A DNA stretch of 64,000 nucleotides from Pyrobaculum arsenaticum DSM 13514 (lineage in GTDB: Archaea > Thermoproteota > Thermoprotei > Thermoproteales > Thermoproteaceae), in NCBI RefSeq assembly GCF_000016385.1, contig NC_009376.1:124001-188000 (forward strand), given 5' to 3'. This document shows positions 16,914-25,314 of this stretch, in pieces. The translations under genes were made by a program, and so were the position numbers. The notes under the pieces are model-generated. The model did not search any database. It was not told where the DNA came from and was given only the letters and a program-made list of their open reading frames with translations. Position 1 is the first letter of the stretch, and every line of letters starts with the position of its first letter.

Positions 16914-17291
16914 ATGTTTAGGCCTACTCAAAACTGGGCTGATCAGTTATGCCGTGAGCTATCTTACAACGGCGCAGAGGGGGTTATGGTAATCAAAGCC
17001 GTCGACGCTCCGGCTGAGATTTCCCCATCGGGCATACTCACCCTTTCTCTCGAGTTCAGAAACGGGAGTTGCGTTAGGGCTGTGCTGGCTGAGGCCGACC
17101 AAGACGGCGAGTACGTAATTGAGGGGAGTTACGATGTCTTTATGAAAATTTTCGAGGGGAAGCTACCTGCCTTCGCCGCCTTTGCTCTGGGGAAGTTAAG
17201 GCTGGTCAAGGGTCCGTTGTCGAGGCTTGCGGACTACATGCCGCTGGCCCTAGAAATTGTAAATAAGGCGAGGCGGGTAGCCGGCTTTTAA
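16914..17291 (+). CDS. SCP2 sterol-binding-domain-like protein
   Basis: A protein of 125 residues. YVIEGSYDVFMKIFEGKLPA followed by AFALGKLRLVKGPLSRLADY matches the C-terminal half of SCP-2 domains (an I-x-G-x-x-x-D-F-L-x-L-x-x-G-x-L pattern then G-x-L-x-x-x-G). These small domains form a lipid- or acyl-CoA-binding tunnel. No catalytic partner is fused. ATG at 16914 is only 10 nt after a TATA-like TTTTAAA that more likely drives the divergent HAD gene, so its own promoter is less clear. Confidence 0.72.
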   Translation: MFRPTQNWADQLCRELSYNGAEGVMVIKAVDAPAEISPSGILTLSLEFRNGSCVRAVLAEADQDGEYVIEGSYDVFMKIFEGKLPAFAAFALGKLRLVKGPLSRLADYMPLALEIVNKARRVAGF

Positions 17292-17312
17292 AACATAGAA
17301 ATCTTATACTGC

Positions 17313-17828
17313 ATGGCGCACGAACACAGGAAGCACGGCCCCAAGACGGCAAGGTTCTACATCGTGACTGTCAGCACGTCGAGGTACAGGGAGAAGGCAG
17401 AGGGCAAATCCCCAGCCGATGAATCGGGCGACGTCGCGGTCTCTATGGCGGCGGAGGCTGGGCACATCGTCGTTGGGAGAGACTTGTTGCCAGACGACGT
17501 GTACATGATTAGGCGCAAGGTGTTGGAGCTCGCGTCGAGAGACGACGTAGACGTGGTGGTCTTCACTGGCGGTACCGGCATCACGAAGACAGACGTCACA
17601 ATAGAGGCTGTTAGGCCCCTATTCGATAAGGAGATAGAGGGCTTTGGCGACGTTTTCCGCCACTACAGCATCCAAGAGGTGGGAACCGCGGCCTTCCTCA
17701 CTAGGGCCACGGCGGGCGTCATAAACGGGAAGGCCTTCTTCCTACTGCCCGGCTCCCCCAACTCTGTGAGGACTGGGATGCGGATAATCCTCCAGGAAAT
17801 TTCACACGTCCTGTACCTGATACGATGA
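17313..17828 (+). CDS. moaB: Molybdenum cofactor biosynthesis protein MoaB
   Basis: A protein of 171 residues with the MogA/MoaB fold: FYIVTVSTSRYREKAEGKSP, DESGDVAVSMAAEAGH, VVFTGGTGITKTDVTIEAV (molybdopterin-binding TGGTGI) and FLLPGSPNSVRTGM. It adenylylates molybdopterin before metal insertion; in a hyperthermophile the cofactor probably carries tungsten, which suits the tungsten oxidoreductase at 44.9 kb. ATG at 17313 is 23 nt below CTTTTAAAAC. Its stop overlaps the next start by 4 nt. Confidence 0.93.
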   Translation: MAHEHRKHGPKTARFYIVTVSTSRYREKAEGKSPADESGDVAVSMAAEAGHIVVGRDLLPDDVYMIRRKVLELASRDDVDVVVFTGGTGITKTDVTIEAVRPLFDKEIEGFGDVFRHYSIQEVGTAAFLTRATAGVINGKAFFLLPGSPNSVRTGMRIILQEISHVLYLIR

Positions 17829-18355
17829 AGCAGATCGCCGTCGCCATACACAGCGAGTATGTTCCTGGCCTTGCCGAGAAGGCGAAAAGGTTTGTCGAGG
17901 CGCTGGCCCGCCGCTGTCCTGACAGCATAGTGTTAGTAGGCGGCTACTGGGGCCACATGAAAGACGTCGTAGACGCGGCGCTTGCGGTGGGGCTGAAGGT
18001 CGTCGCGTTTATACCCATGGAGAGGGAGGAGGTCCGCCTTCCGTCTGGAGTCATAGCGGTGAGGACTGGCTGTGAGTATAGGTGCAGGTCAGTCTTTATG
18101 ATCCGCTCTGCCGACGCTGTGGTAGTACTCGGCGGGGGCGTCGGCACGGCGATAGAGGCGTTTATGGCCTACGCCATGGGGAAGCCGCTTTTCGTCCTCG
18201 TGGACACCGGCACGCCGACTGATAAGCTCAAGGAGGCTTACCCCGAGTACTTTGACAGGAGGAACGCGGTGAGGGTTGTCTACCTAAGCGACCCGGAGGA
18301 AGTGGCTACGAGGGCTTGCGCCGCCGAGGCCGGAGCTATTAAAGGCTTCGGATGA
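17825..18355 (+). CDS. LOG-like (SLOG superfamily) protein
   Basis: A protein of 176 residues. VLVGGYWGHMKDVVDAALA and ADAVVVLGGGVGTAIEAFMA form the nucleotide-binding loops of the TIGR00725/LOG-like family, in which the GGxGT loop binds a nucleotide. Plant LOG enzymes release cytokinins; the archaeal members have no proven role. Translation is coupled to moaB by an ATGA overlap, so they form an operon. The 3' end converges on the CPBP protease gene with a 17-nt overlap. Confidence 0.75.
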   Translation: MKQIAVAIHSEYVPGLAEKAKRFVEALARRCPDSIVLVGGYWGHMKDVVDAALAVGLKVVAFIPMEREEVRLPSGVIAVRTGCEYRCRSVFMIRSADAVVVLGGGVGTAIEAFMAYAMGKPLFVLVDTGTPTDKLKEAYPEYFDRRNAVRVVYLSDPEEVATRACAAEAGAIKGFG

Positions 18356-18929
18356 ACAGCGCCAAGGTGTTCTGAGTCGCGTGTAACATAATGCTTGCGG
18401 GGAGGCCCCACTTGTGGTACGCAAAGGCGAGCGCAAGAGCTACGATGAAGATGGGCACAGCGGCGAGGCCTAGGCGGTGTAACAAGGCGAAGACCAGCGA
18501 GGAGGCGACGTAGGCCGGGGCTGGCCCCCACCTCCGCCGCACCTCTTCGAAGAGGATCCCCCTGAAGATGACCTCCTCTACAAGGGGCGCGAGGAAGACT
18601 GCCTGCATGGCCACAGCGAAGGAGCCGAGGGGGCACGTCTGCGCAACGGCGAAGAACTGGTCTTGTCTCTCCCTTAAGAGCTCTACGCTCTCCCTTATCT
18701 GCGGGATGGCGACTGTAACCGCGCCGCCCGCCATCAGCGCCAGAAAGTAGACGGCGAATGCGAGGGGAAAGCTCTTCCCCAGCCTCCACTGTACAGCTCG
18801 GCTTACTGGGAGAAACGCGGCGTAGAGCGCAACCCCACCGTAAAGGGCGAGGCACGGCGGCGGGCGGAAAAGTGTGAACAGCACCACAGAGGCCACAAAT
18901 ATGGCCACATAAGCCAGCCGCGGTATCAT
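18339..18929 (-). CDS. CPBP-family intramembrane metalloprotease
   Basis: About 196 residues with six to seven hydrophobic segments. The catalytic signature is intact: PLVEEVIFRGILFEEV (EExxxR), FALLHRLG (first histidine) and SIMLHATQNTLALF (H-x-x-x-N). Such enzymes cleave proteins within the membrane, including CAAX-processing peptidases. The frame is open upstream, but ATG at 18929 is 23 nt below TTATAA at 18950-18955, a box it shares with the divergent Gins23 gene. Confidence 0.85.
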   Translation of the reverse strand: MIPRLAYVAIFVASVVLFTLFRPPPCLALYGGVALYAAFLPVSRAVQWRLGKSFPLAFAVYFLALMAGGAVTVAIPQIRESVELLRERQDQFFAVAQTCPLGSFAVAMQAVFLAPLVEEVIFRGILFEEVRRRWGPAPAYVASSLVFALLHRLGLAAVPIFIVALALAFAYHKWGLPASIMLHATQNTLALFIRSL

Positions 18930-18948
18930 GGGGTTTCCAGGAGAGGTC

Positions 18949-18955
18949 TTTATAA
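18949..18955. promoter_or_regulatory. Shared TATA box, CPBP protease and Gins23 genes
   Basis: TTTATAA contains the palindrome TTATAA centred at 18952.5. The leftward ATG at 18929 is 23.5 nt away and the rightward GTG at 18975 is 22.5 nt away. Confidence 0.6.
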
Positions 18956-18974
18956 CTGTGTGCAGTATTGTGCC

Positions 18975-19469
18975 GTGTTCCAGTCTATTACGTCCTTCTA
19001 CCCGGTGAGGGTCGTGTTTAAGAAGGACGTCTCTCTGCCGCAGCTGGGGATCTCGTACCAAGCCGACACCTCTGCGGAGATACCTCTCTTTCTGGCTCTG
19101 AAACTTGACGAGATGAACGCCGTGGAGATCGACGACTCGTATGTAATCTCGCCGAAGGATATTGCGAATATTAAATACGCCGAGCAGAGGGAGAGCTACC
19201 CGGCAAAGCTCCCCGAGGACTTCTACCCGAGGTTAAAGCTCTCTGTCTACCTCCTAAACAAGAAGGGGGACTCCAAGACTGTGAGGATGTTGTTTCAAGA
19301 GACGAGAGAGCTCCTAATCGAGAGGGTTAAGAAAATAGCCCTACTCGTCGCTACGCGTTCCGACATTGTGAACGACCAGTCCTTCTTGGAGAGGCTTGCC
19401 CCTGAAGAGAAGGCCCTGTTGGCGTCTATGTACAACACCATCACCTCTTTTATGATGTCGATTCTCTAG
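18975..19469 (+). CDS. GINS complex subunit, Gins23-like
   Basis: About 164 residues. A small N-terminal beta domain (VRVVFKKDVSLPQLGISYQ through EIPLFLALKLDEMNAVEID) precedes a helical domain (PEDFYPRLKLSVYLLNKKGD onward). The beta-then-alpha order is that of PSF2/PSF3, hence Gins23 rather than Gins15. GINS joins MCM and Cdc45/RecJ-like protein in the replicative helicase. GTG at 18975 lies 22 nt from the shared TATA box; a GTG at 18960 is too close. The 3' end overlaps the convergent tmk by 20 nt. Confidence 0.75.
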   Translation: MFQSITSFYPVRVVFKKDVSLPQLGISYQADTSAEIPLFLALKLDEMNAVEIDDSYVISPKDIANIKYAEQRESYPAKLPEDFYPRLKLSVYLLNKKGDSKTVRMLFQETRELLIERVKKIALLVATRSDIVNDQSFLERLAPEEKALLASMYNTITSFMMSIL

Positions 19470-20040
19470 ACCCCAGCCTCTTCTCAATGAGCCTGGCCAC
19501 CTCCTTGGCGACTTCTTCCGCGGGTCTAGAAGCGTCGAGTACTGGGTATCCCTCCTCGGCCGCTCTCGATAAGTAGATCCCTCTTACTCTTTTCAGGAAC
19601 GACAACTGTTCATACTTCTCGGCGGTTCCCCTCTGCTTAACCCTGGCGATTGCGACTTCGGGATCGACGTCGAGAATAACCGTAATGTCGGGCTTAGGTA
19701 CCGCCGAATTTATGAATTTTATATACTCGATGGGGACGCCGGCTGCGCCTTGGTAGGCAATTGAAGACTCTACGTACCTCTCACAGATGACTATATACCC
19801 CTCCCTCAGCCTCGGCTCTATCTCCCTCTTGTAGTGCTCTATGCGGTCGGCAGCGAAGAGCAGCGCGTCGACGCGGGGGTCAGCAGTGCCCTCCCTCAGT
19901 GCCCACTCCTTGATCAGCCTGCCAATGGGTGACGCGCTGGGCTCCCTAGTGACGTATACCCGGGGGAGGAGCTTGCTTAGCAGACTTATCACAGTGGACT
20001 TCCCAGAGCCGTCTATCCCCTCAATAACGACGAAGGCCAC
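19450..20040 (-). CDS. tmk: Thymidylate kinase
   Basis: About 196 residues. P-loop VVIEGIDGSGKSTVISLLSK is at the N terminus, YVTREPSASPIG and LFAADRIEHYKREI follow (DRxxH), then VICERYVESSIAYQG (ERY) and ILDVDPEVAIARVKQRG. It phosphorylates dTMP to dTDP. The start is GTG at 20040, which gives MAFVVIEG and sits 22 nt below TTTTATATTAA; a longer frame starting at 20073 would cover the TATA box. The promoter region is shared with the divergent hisH. Confidence 0.93.
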   Translation of the reverse strand: MAFVVIEGIDGSGKSTVISLLSKLLPRVYVTREPSASPIGRLIKEWALREGTADPRVDALLFAADRIEHYKREIEPRLREGYIVICERYVESSIAYQGAAGVPIEYIKFINSAVPKPDITVILDVDPEVAIARVKQRGTAEKYEQLSFLKRVRGIYLSRAAEEGYPVLDASRPAEEVAKEVARLIEKRLGSRESTS

Positions 20041-20055
20041 GGCTTGATATACGCC

Positions 20056-20068
20056 ATTAATATAAAAC
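20056..20068. promoter_or_regulatory. Shared TATA region, tmk and hisH
   Basis: ATTAATATAAAAC centred near 20062 lies 22 nt from the tmk GTG at 20040 and 26 nt from the hisH ATG at 20088. Confidence 0.5.
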
Positions 20069-20087
20069 ACCACGTAATTAACCCGCC

Positions 20088-20663
20088 ATGGTGCGCGTCG
20101 GCGTCGTGGACTACACTGTTGGGAATATAGGGAGCGTCCTAGCTGCGTTGAGGAGAGCCGGCGCCGAGCCTGTGGTTGTGAAGGAGGCGGATGCCGCTAG
20201 GGAGGTAGACGCCCTACTCCTACCGGGGGTGGGGACATTTGGAGTTGCCCAAGCCCTAGTGCACAAGTTTAGGGAGGCCGTGCTGGAGAAGCCCACACTC
20301 GCAATTTGCTTAGGTATGCAGCTCTTGTTTGAGACAAGCGAAGAGGGGGGCGGGCAGGGCCTGGGCATATTCAGGGGGAAAGTGGAGCGGATAGTGGCCA
20401 GAAAAGTCCCCAACATTGGCTGGAGGTACACCTATGCCAAGCCCCATCCCGTGGTCAAGGAGGGCTATTACTATTTTCTCCACAGCTACGGTGTGCGGTG
20501 GGACGAGAAGGACGAAGCCCACATAGCCTACATACAGCTCGGCGCGCGCTACGTCGCTGCTGTGGAAAAGGGGCATATCTTAGGGGTCCAGTTCCACCCA
20601 GAGCGTAGCGGCAGGCAGGGGCTGGAGCTGATCAGGAGTTTCCTTGCCCAGGTCCGGCGGTGA
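20088..20663 (+). CDS. hisH: Imidazole glycerol phosphate synthase, glutaminase subunit HisH
   Basis: A protein of 191 residues. Class I amidotransferase motifs are LLPGVGTFGVAQALV, the nucleophile in LAICLGMQLLFETSEE, and His-Glu in GVQFHPERSGRQG. It feeds ammonia to HisF for the fifth step of histidine synthesis. ATG at 20088 is 26 nt below ATATAAAA. hisF lies 9 kb away on the other strand. The 3' end overlaps the convergent hisI by 32 nt. Confidence 0.95.
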   Translation: MVRVGVVDYTVGNIGSVLAALRRAGAEPVVVKEADAAREVDALLLPGVGTFGVAQALVHKFREAVLEKPTLAICLGMQLLFETSEEGGGQGLGIFRGKVERIVARKVPNIGWRYTYAKPHPVVKEGYYYFLHSYGVRWDEKDEAHIAYIQLGARYVAAVEKGHILGVQFHPERSGRQGLELIRSFLAQVRR

Positions 20664-21060
20664 GGACAAGCGAGTCTTTCGACTCGAAGCACGACCTCGA
20701 GCCCGTGTGGCAGGCCACGCCTATCTGAAAGACCTTCAACACGACGGCGTCTCCGTCGCAGTCTGTCCGGAACTCCTTGACCAGCTGGAAGTGGCCGCTG
20801 GTCTCCCCCTTGAGCCACACCCTCTTGCGGGAGGTGGAGTAGTAGTGGGCAAGCCCCGTGGTCAGCGTCAGCACGACGGCGACTGGGTCCATGTAGGCGA
20901 CCATCAAGACGTCCTTCGTCGCCACGTCTTGGGCGACTGCCACAACGGTGCCGTCGGTGTGGCGGTAGTTAAGCGACTTTGCGATTCTCCACGCCTCCTC
21001 CGGCGTCGCGAGGGGCTCGGCATCTGCATGTCCTGCTAGGGCTACGTACCTCTTTGCCAT
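20632..21060 (-). CDS. hisI: Phosphoribosyl-AMP cyclohydrolase HisI
   Basis: A protein of 142 residues. LMVAYMDPVAVVLTLTTGLA, YYSTSRKRVWLKGETSGHFQ, and DCDGDAVVLKVFQIGVACHTG are the HisI core, with the metal-binding D-x-D-x-D region and cysteines intact. It opens the purine ring of phosphoribosyl-AMP. The HisE step is encoded separately at 28.2 kb. ATG at 21060 is 25 nt below CTTATATAAAG; the longer open frame to 21120 overlaps that promoter. Just beyond it a second box, TTTTATAC, serves divergent hisC. Confidence 0.94.
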   Translation of the reverse strand: MAKRYVALAGHADAEPLATPEEAWRIAKSLNYRHTDGTVVAVAQDVATKDVLMVAYMDPVAVVLTLTTGLAHYYSTSRKRVWLKGETSGHFQLVKEFRTDCDGDAVVLKVFQIGVACHTGSRSCFESKDSLVLTAGPGQGNS

Positions 21061-21118
21061 ATGTACAGATCCACGTCGCGCTTTATATAAGCTTTTATAC
21101 CCCCATCTGAGGATCTCC

Positions 21119-22132
21119 ATGTCGCTACCGGAGCTGGACTTCGCCTACGACGAACCCGACGTCGGTTATAAAAAAGTCAGGCTTCACTTTAACGAGAACT
21201 TATTCCTCCCCGACGAGTACTATAAGGCAGTTGCGACGTCTCTTGAGCCGTGGGAGCTCAGATATTATACAGATCCGAACAATAAGAGGCTGGCCTCTGC
21301 TATTGAGTCGCACCACGGCCTCCCCCCGGGGACTGTGGTGATCACGGCGGGCGCTGACGAGGGGCTGAGGATGGCGATGCAGCTGGCGGCCCACATGGGG
21401 AGGGGCCTCGCCATTGTGGAGCCCACATACGGAATGGCGCGGGTCGTGGCGAGGCAGGTAGGCCTGAGACCGGCGGCGGCCGCATATCGGGAGGACCTCT
21501 CCCTAGACGTGGAGGAGGTTGCGAGGTCGGGGGTCGGCGCAGTCTATGTCTGCTCACCTAACAACCCTACGGCCCACGTGGTTAAGGAGGTGGAGGAGCT
21601 GGCGGCGAGGTTCAACGGCCTTATAATACTCGACGCGGCCTACGCCGAGTTCGCGGGCTACTGGAGGCCGAGGCTGTACGAGTACGGCAACGTGGTTGAG
21701 GTTAGGACCTTCTCCAAGGCATGGGGCCTCGCAGGGCTTAGGGTGGGCTACGTCGTGACCAACAAGCGAGTCGCAGACGCGCTTAGGGCTCTCTCCCTCC
21801 CCCACCCCATATCGGCCTACTCGGCAAAGGTGGTGGAGAAGGCACTGGAGGTAGGCAAGCCATATGTGGAGAGGTCAATAGAGGAGCTGAAAGAGGTGAG
21901 GAGCTGGGTCCTCTCGCAGTTGAAAGCAGACGGCTACCACGGGCCGACTAACTTCGTAACGCTGAAGGTGGACGACGCAGAGGCCGCGGCGGCGGAGCTA
22001 GACAAAAAGGGATACGTCGTGAGGGTTCTCGGCGGGAAGCCCCTCTGCCGTTCGTGTATCCGCTTCACGTTGGCCCCGCGACCCGTCATGGAGGGCTTCC
22101 TCAAAGCGCTCGGCGCCGCGCTTAAAATTTAA
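21119..22132 (+). CDS. hisC: Histidinol-phosphate aminotransferase
   Basis: A protein of 337 residues, PLP fold type I. VRLHFNENLFLPDEYY opens the active-site region; YVCSPNNPTAHVV supplies the asparagine; ILDAAYAEFAGYW the Asp-Tyr pair; VRTFSKAWGLAGLRVGYVV the Schiff-base lysine and phosphate arginine; SCIRFTLAPRP the carboxylate arginine. It converts imidazole acetol phosphate to histidinol phosphate. ATG at 21119 is 25 nt below TTTTATAC. hisG follows after 3 nt, so the two form an operon. Confidence 0.92.
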   Translation: MSLPELDFAYDEPDVGYKKVRLHFNENLFLPDEYYKAVATSLEPWELRYYTDPNNKRLASAIESHHGLPPGTVVITAGADEGLRMAMQLAAHMGRGLAIVEPTYGMARVVARQVGLRPAAAAYREDLSLDVEEVARSGVGAVYVCSPNNPTAHVVKEVEELAARFNGLIILDAAYAEFAGYWRPRLYEYGNVVEVRTFSKAWGLAGLRVGYVVTNKRVADALRALSLPHPISAYSAKVVEKALEVGKPYVERSIEELKEVRSWVLSQLKADGYHGPTNFVTLKVDDAEAAAAELDKKGYVVRVLGGKPLCRSCIRFTLAPRPVMEGFLKALGAALKI

Positions 22133-22135
22133 AAG

Positions 22136-23020
22136 ATGGGGCAGTTGCAGGGCCAATGGACCCCTATCCCCATGTTGCTGGCCGTACCTAACAAGGGCCG
22201 TCTTCAAGAGCCAGTCCTCAAGTTGTTGGAGGCCGTGGGCATAAGGCCGCTGGCGTCCGACGAGCGGGCTCTCGTCGTCCCCACTACCTGGAGGGAGATC
22301 AACCTAATTAGGGCCAGGCCCGAGGACATCCCTTTCATTGTCGAGTCTGGGCGTGTCTGGGCCGGGATAACGGGACACGACTACGTGGTGGAGTCAGGTG
22401 CAAACGTGAGGGAGGTGCTAGAGCTGGACTTCGGGAGGGGGAAGCTGGTCGTCGCGGTTCCCAAATCCAGCGACATCTCCTCTGTCGAGCAGTTGCCGCC
22501 AGGCGCCAGGGTCGCGACGAAGTTTGTGAACATCGCGTACAGCTACTTCGGCGAGCTGGGGAAGAGGGTACGGGTCATAAGGGTCACCGGCTCCGTGGAG
22601 GTGCTCCCGCAACTGGGAATCGCAGACGCCATCCTCGACGTCATGGCCACTGGCACGACCCTTGAGGTACACGGCCTAGTCCCCGTAGCCACAGTGCTGG
22701 AGACCTCGGCGAGGCTGATAGTGAACCCCAAGTACGAGGAACACGAGCTCACGAAAATGCTTGTCACGTTCGTCAAGGGCTACTACGCGGCGCAGGGTAA
22801 GAAGATGATCTTTCTCAACGTTCCCGCCGACAAGCTTGAGGCGGTCCTCTCAGTCCTCCCCGCCATGGAGGCGCCGAGCGTCACGAAACTAGCCAAGGGC
22901 GACGTCTACGAGGTATTCTCCGTAGTGCCGGAGGAGGGGCTCCCTGACCTAGTAATAAGGCTCAAGCAAGCCGGCGCGAAGGACATAGTGGTCACGTCAA
23001 TAGAGAAGCTCATATCTTAA
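22136..23020 (+). CDS. hisG: ATP phosphoribosyltransferase (long form)
   Basis: A protein of up to 294 residues. The catalytic core begins LLAVPNKGRLQEPVLKLLEA, with GITGHDYVVESG and ADAILDVMATGTTLEVHGL (PRPP-binding D-x-x-x-T-G-x-T). The C-terminal regulatory domain (from about residue 215, KGYYAAQGKKMIFLNVPADK) marks the long HisG form that needs no HisZ and is feedback-inhibited by histidine. The first 12 residues are not family-like, so ATG at 22172 is an alternative start. It begins 3 nt after hisC. Confidence 0.94.
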   Translation: MGQLQGQWTPIPMLLAVPNKGRLQEPVLKLLEAVGIRPLASDERALVVPTTWREINLIRARPEDIPFIVESGRVWAGITGHDYVVESGANVREVLELDFGRGKLVVAVPKSSDISSVEQLPPGARVATKFVNIAYSYFGELGKRVRVIRVTGSVEVLPQLGIADAILDVMATGTTLEVHGLVPVATVLETSARLIVNPKYEEHELTKMLVTFVKGYYAAQGKKMIFLNVPADKLEAVLSVLPAMEAPSVTKLAKGDVYEVFSVVPEEGLPDLVIRLKQAGAKDIVVTSIEKLIS

Positions 23021-23041
23021 AACCCGGCCGTAGAGATGGGC

Positions 23042-24256
23042 ATGTACACCTCGCCTTTTGATTGGCGCTATGGGTCGGAGGAGATGCGCCGCCTCTTCAC
23101 GCCGCAGGCGTTTATCGACACGTATCTGGAAGTGGAGAGGGCGCTTGTCTGCGCCTTGGAGGAGCTGGGGATAGCTGAGAGGGGGTGTTGCGAAGCCGTA
23201 AGCAAGGCGCGGGTAGGCGCTGAGGAGGTATACGCCTTGGAGAAGGAGACGGGCCACGACATCCTCAGCCTAGTACTGTTGCTGGAGCAGAGGAGCAACT
23301 GCCGCTTCGTGCACTTCGGTGCCACCTCAAACGACGTTATAGACACGGCGTGGGCCCTCCTGATAAGGCAAGCGATCTCTCTGGTCAAGGAAAAGGCCAA
23401 GGCTGTGGGGGAGGAGCTGACCCGCCTGGCGAGGAGGTACAAGGAGCTTGAGATGGTGGGGAGGACCCATGGCCAGTGGGCAGAGCCAATCACTCTAGGC
23501 TTCAAGTTCGCAAACTACTACTACGAGCTGTACATCGCGTGTAGGCAGCTGGCGCTGGCCGAGGAGTTTGCAAGGGCTAAGATCGGCGGCGCAGTGGGCA
23601 CCATGGCCTCTTGGGGGGAGCTGGGCCCCGAGGTGAGGAGGCGGGTCGCCCAGCGGCTGGGTCTGCCGTACCACCCCATTACGACGCAAGTGGCGCCGCG
23701 GGAGGCCTTCGCCGTCCTCGCCTCGGCGCTGGCGCTGATGGCCGCGGTGTTTGAGCGCCTAGCCGTGGAGATAAGGGAGCTTTCTAGACCGGAGATCGGG
23801 GAGGTGGTGGAGCGGGGCGGCGGCTCTTCGGCCATGCCCCACAAGGCAAACCCCACGGCGTCTGAGCGCATCGTGAGCTTGGCGAGACACATCAGGGCGC
23901 TACTCCACGTCGCATATGAGAACATAGCGCTTTGGCACGAGCGCGACTTGACAAACTCGGCAAACGAGCGGGTTTGGATCCCCGAGGCCTTCCTCGCCGT
24001 CGACGAGATCTTAGCCACGGCATTGAGGGTGTTGCGCAATGTGTACATAGACGAGGCAAGGATTCAAGAAAACTTGCAGAAGGCCCTACCCTACATCTTG
24101 ACGGAGTTCCACATGCTAAGGATGATAAGAGAGGGGGTAAGCAGGTCTGAGGCTTATAAGAAGGCCAGGGAGATAAGGGCTGTTGTGTACGACTACCAGC
24201 GCTGGCCTGTGGATAAGCTAATTGAGGACGCCCTTTCCCTAAAGCTTTGCGAATAG
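23042..24256 (+). CDS. purB: Adenylosuccinate lyase
   Basis: About 404 residues, fumarase/aspartase superfamily. SPFDWRYGSEEMRRLF starts the enzyme; HFGATSNDVIDTA and GRTHGQWAEPITLGFKFA hold the catalytic histidine regions; GGSSAMPHKANPTASERIV is the signature loop with the catalytic serine. It cleaves SAICAR and adenylosuccinate in purine synthesis. ATG at 23042 is 25 nt below CTTAAAAC; another in-frame ATG is 6 nt upstream. purA follows after 28 nt. Confidence 0.95.
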   Translation: MYTSPFDWRYGSEEMRRLFTPQAFIDTYLEVERALVCALEELGIAERGCCEAVSKARVGAEEVYALEKETGHDILSLVLLLEQRSNCRFVHFGATSNDVIDTAWALLIRQAISLVKEKAKAVGEELTRLARRYKELEMVGRTHGQWAEPITLGFKFANYYYELYIACRQLALAEEFARAKIGGAVGTMASWGELGPEVRRRVAQRLGLPYHPITTQVAPREAFAVLASALALMAAVFERLAVEIRELSRPEIGEVVERGGGSSAMPHKANPTASERIVSLARHIRALLHVAYENIALWHERDLTNSANERVWIPEAFLAVDEILATALRVLRNVYIDEARIQENLQKALPYILTEFHMLRMIREGVSRSEAYKKAREIRAVVYDYQRWPVDKLIEDALSLKLCE

Positions 24257-24284
24257 TTTTAATAACAGTCGCCAGGTGGAAACT

Positions 24285-25289
24285 ATGCTGTACGTGGTGG
24301 TAGACGGCTTTTTCGGCGACACGGGCAAGGGCAAGGTGGTGGCCTATCTCGCAACCGCCGACAAGCCGGCCCTCTGCGTGAGGACGGGCGCCCCCAACGC
24401 CGGCCACACGGTGGCTTGGCGCGGGGAGTCCGTGGTGTTGCGCACGTTGCCTACTTGCTTCGTCTACGAGGAGGCCAAGCTGGCCGTGGCTCCCGGAGCG
24501 TTGATCAAAATCGACGTGTTTCTATCAGAAGTCGAGAGGTTCGGCAGGGGCCGTAGTTACGTGGACTTCAACGCCGGCGTGATAGAAGAGGCTCACGTGG
24601 AGGCGGAGAGGAGGGACGAGCACTTGATGAAGACCGTTGGCTCCACGGGGCAAGGCGTCGGCGCCGCTATGGTGGACAGAGTGTTGAGGAGGCTCAAGCT
24701 GGCGAGGGAATTCGAAGTGCTGAAGCCCTACCTCGCCGACGTTCCCGCCATGATACACGAGTTCAAGAACAGAGGCGTGGTAATAGAGGGGACCCAGGGC
24801 ACTTTTCTCTCCCTCTACCACGGCACCTACCCCTACGTCACTAGCAGAGACGTCACTGCGTCAGGCGTGCTCTCGGAAGCCGGCGTGGGGCCTAAGGCCG
24901 TAGACCACGTGGTGCTTGTCTTCAAGGCCTACGTGACTAGGGTAGGCAATGGCCCCCTTCCTGGGGAGCTCCCGCCGGAGGAGGCCGAGAGGAGGGGCTG
25001 GGCGGAGAGGGGCGCAGTTACGGGCAGGCCGAGGAGGGCCGCGCCCTTCAATCTAGAGCTGGCCCGCCGCGCAGTGCTCCTCAACACCCCGACCCAAATC
25101 GCCGTCACAAAGGTGGATGTCCTCTTCAAGGAGGCAGCTGGGAAAACCCGGTGGCAAGACCTCCCGCCAGATGCAAGGAGGTGGATAGACGAGCTAGAAG
25201 CCCAGCTCAACGTGCCAATTACCCTAATAGGCACGGGGCCTGAGCCCCAGCACATGGTGGATCTCAGGCGGGAGAAGGGAGTTAAGTAA
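24285..25289 (+). CDS. purA: Adenylosuccinate synthetase (short archaeal form)
   Basis: A protein of 334 residues, about 100 shorter than bacterial PurA and typical of archaea. DGFFGDTGKGKVVAYLA is the GTP-binding loop; VRTGAPNAGHTV the IMP-binding region; TVGSTGQGVGAAMVDR and VIEGTQGTFLSLYHGTYPYV the switch loops; TGRPRRAAPFNLELARRAV the base-recognition segment. It makes adenylosuccinate from IMP and aspartate, the substrate of adjacent PurB. ATG at 24285 is 25 nt below TTTTAATA, so it has its own promoter. Confidence 0.95.
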   Translation: MLYVVVDGFFGDTGKGKVVAYLATADKPALCVRTGAPNAGHTVAWRGESVVLRTLPTCFVYEEAKLAVAPGALIKIDVFLSEVERFGRGRSYVDFNAGVIEEAHVEAERRDEHLMKTVGSTGQGVGAAMVDRVLRRLKLAREFEVLKPYLADVPAMIHEFKNRGVVIEGTQGTFLSLYHGTYPYVTSRDVTASGVLSEAGVGPKAVDHVVLVFKAYVTRVGNGPLPGELPPEEAERRGWAERGAVTGRPRRAAPFNLELARRAVLLNTPTQIAVTKVDVLFKEAAGKTRWQDLPPDARRWIDELEAQLNVPITLIGTGPEPQHMVDLRREKGVK

Positions 25290-25314
25290 ATTAACGAGTG
25301 GCCACGGACGAGCA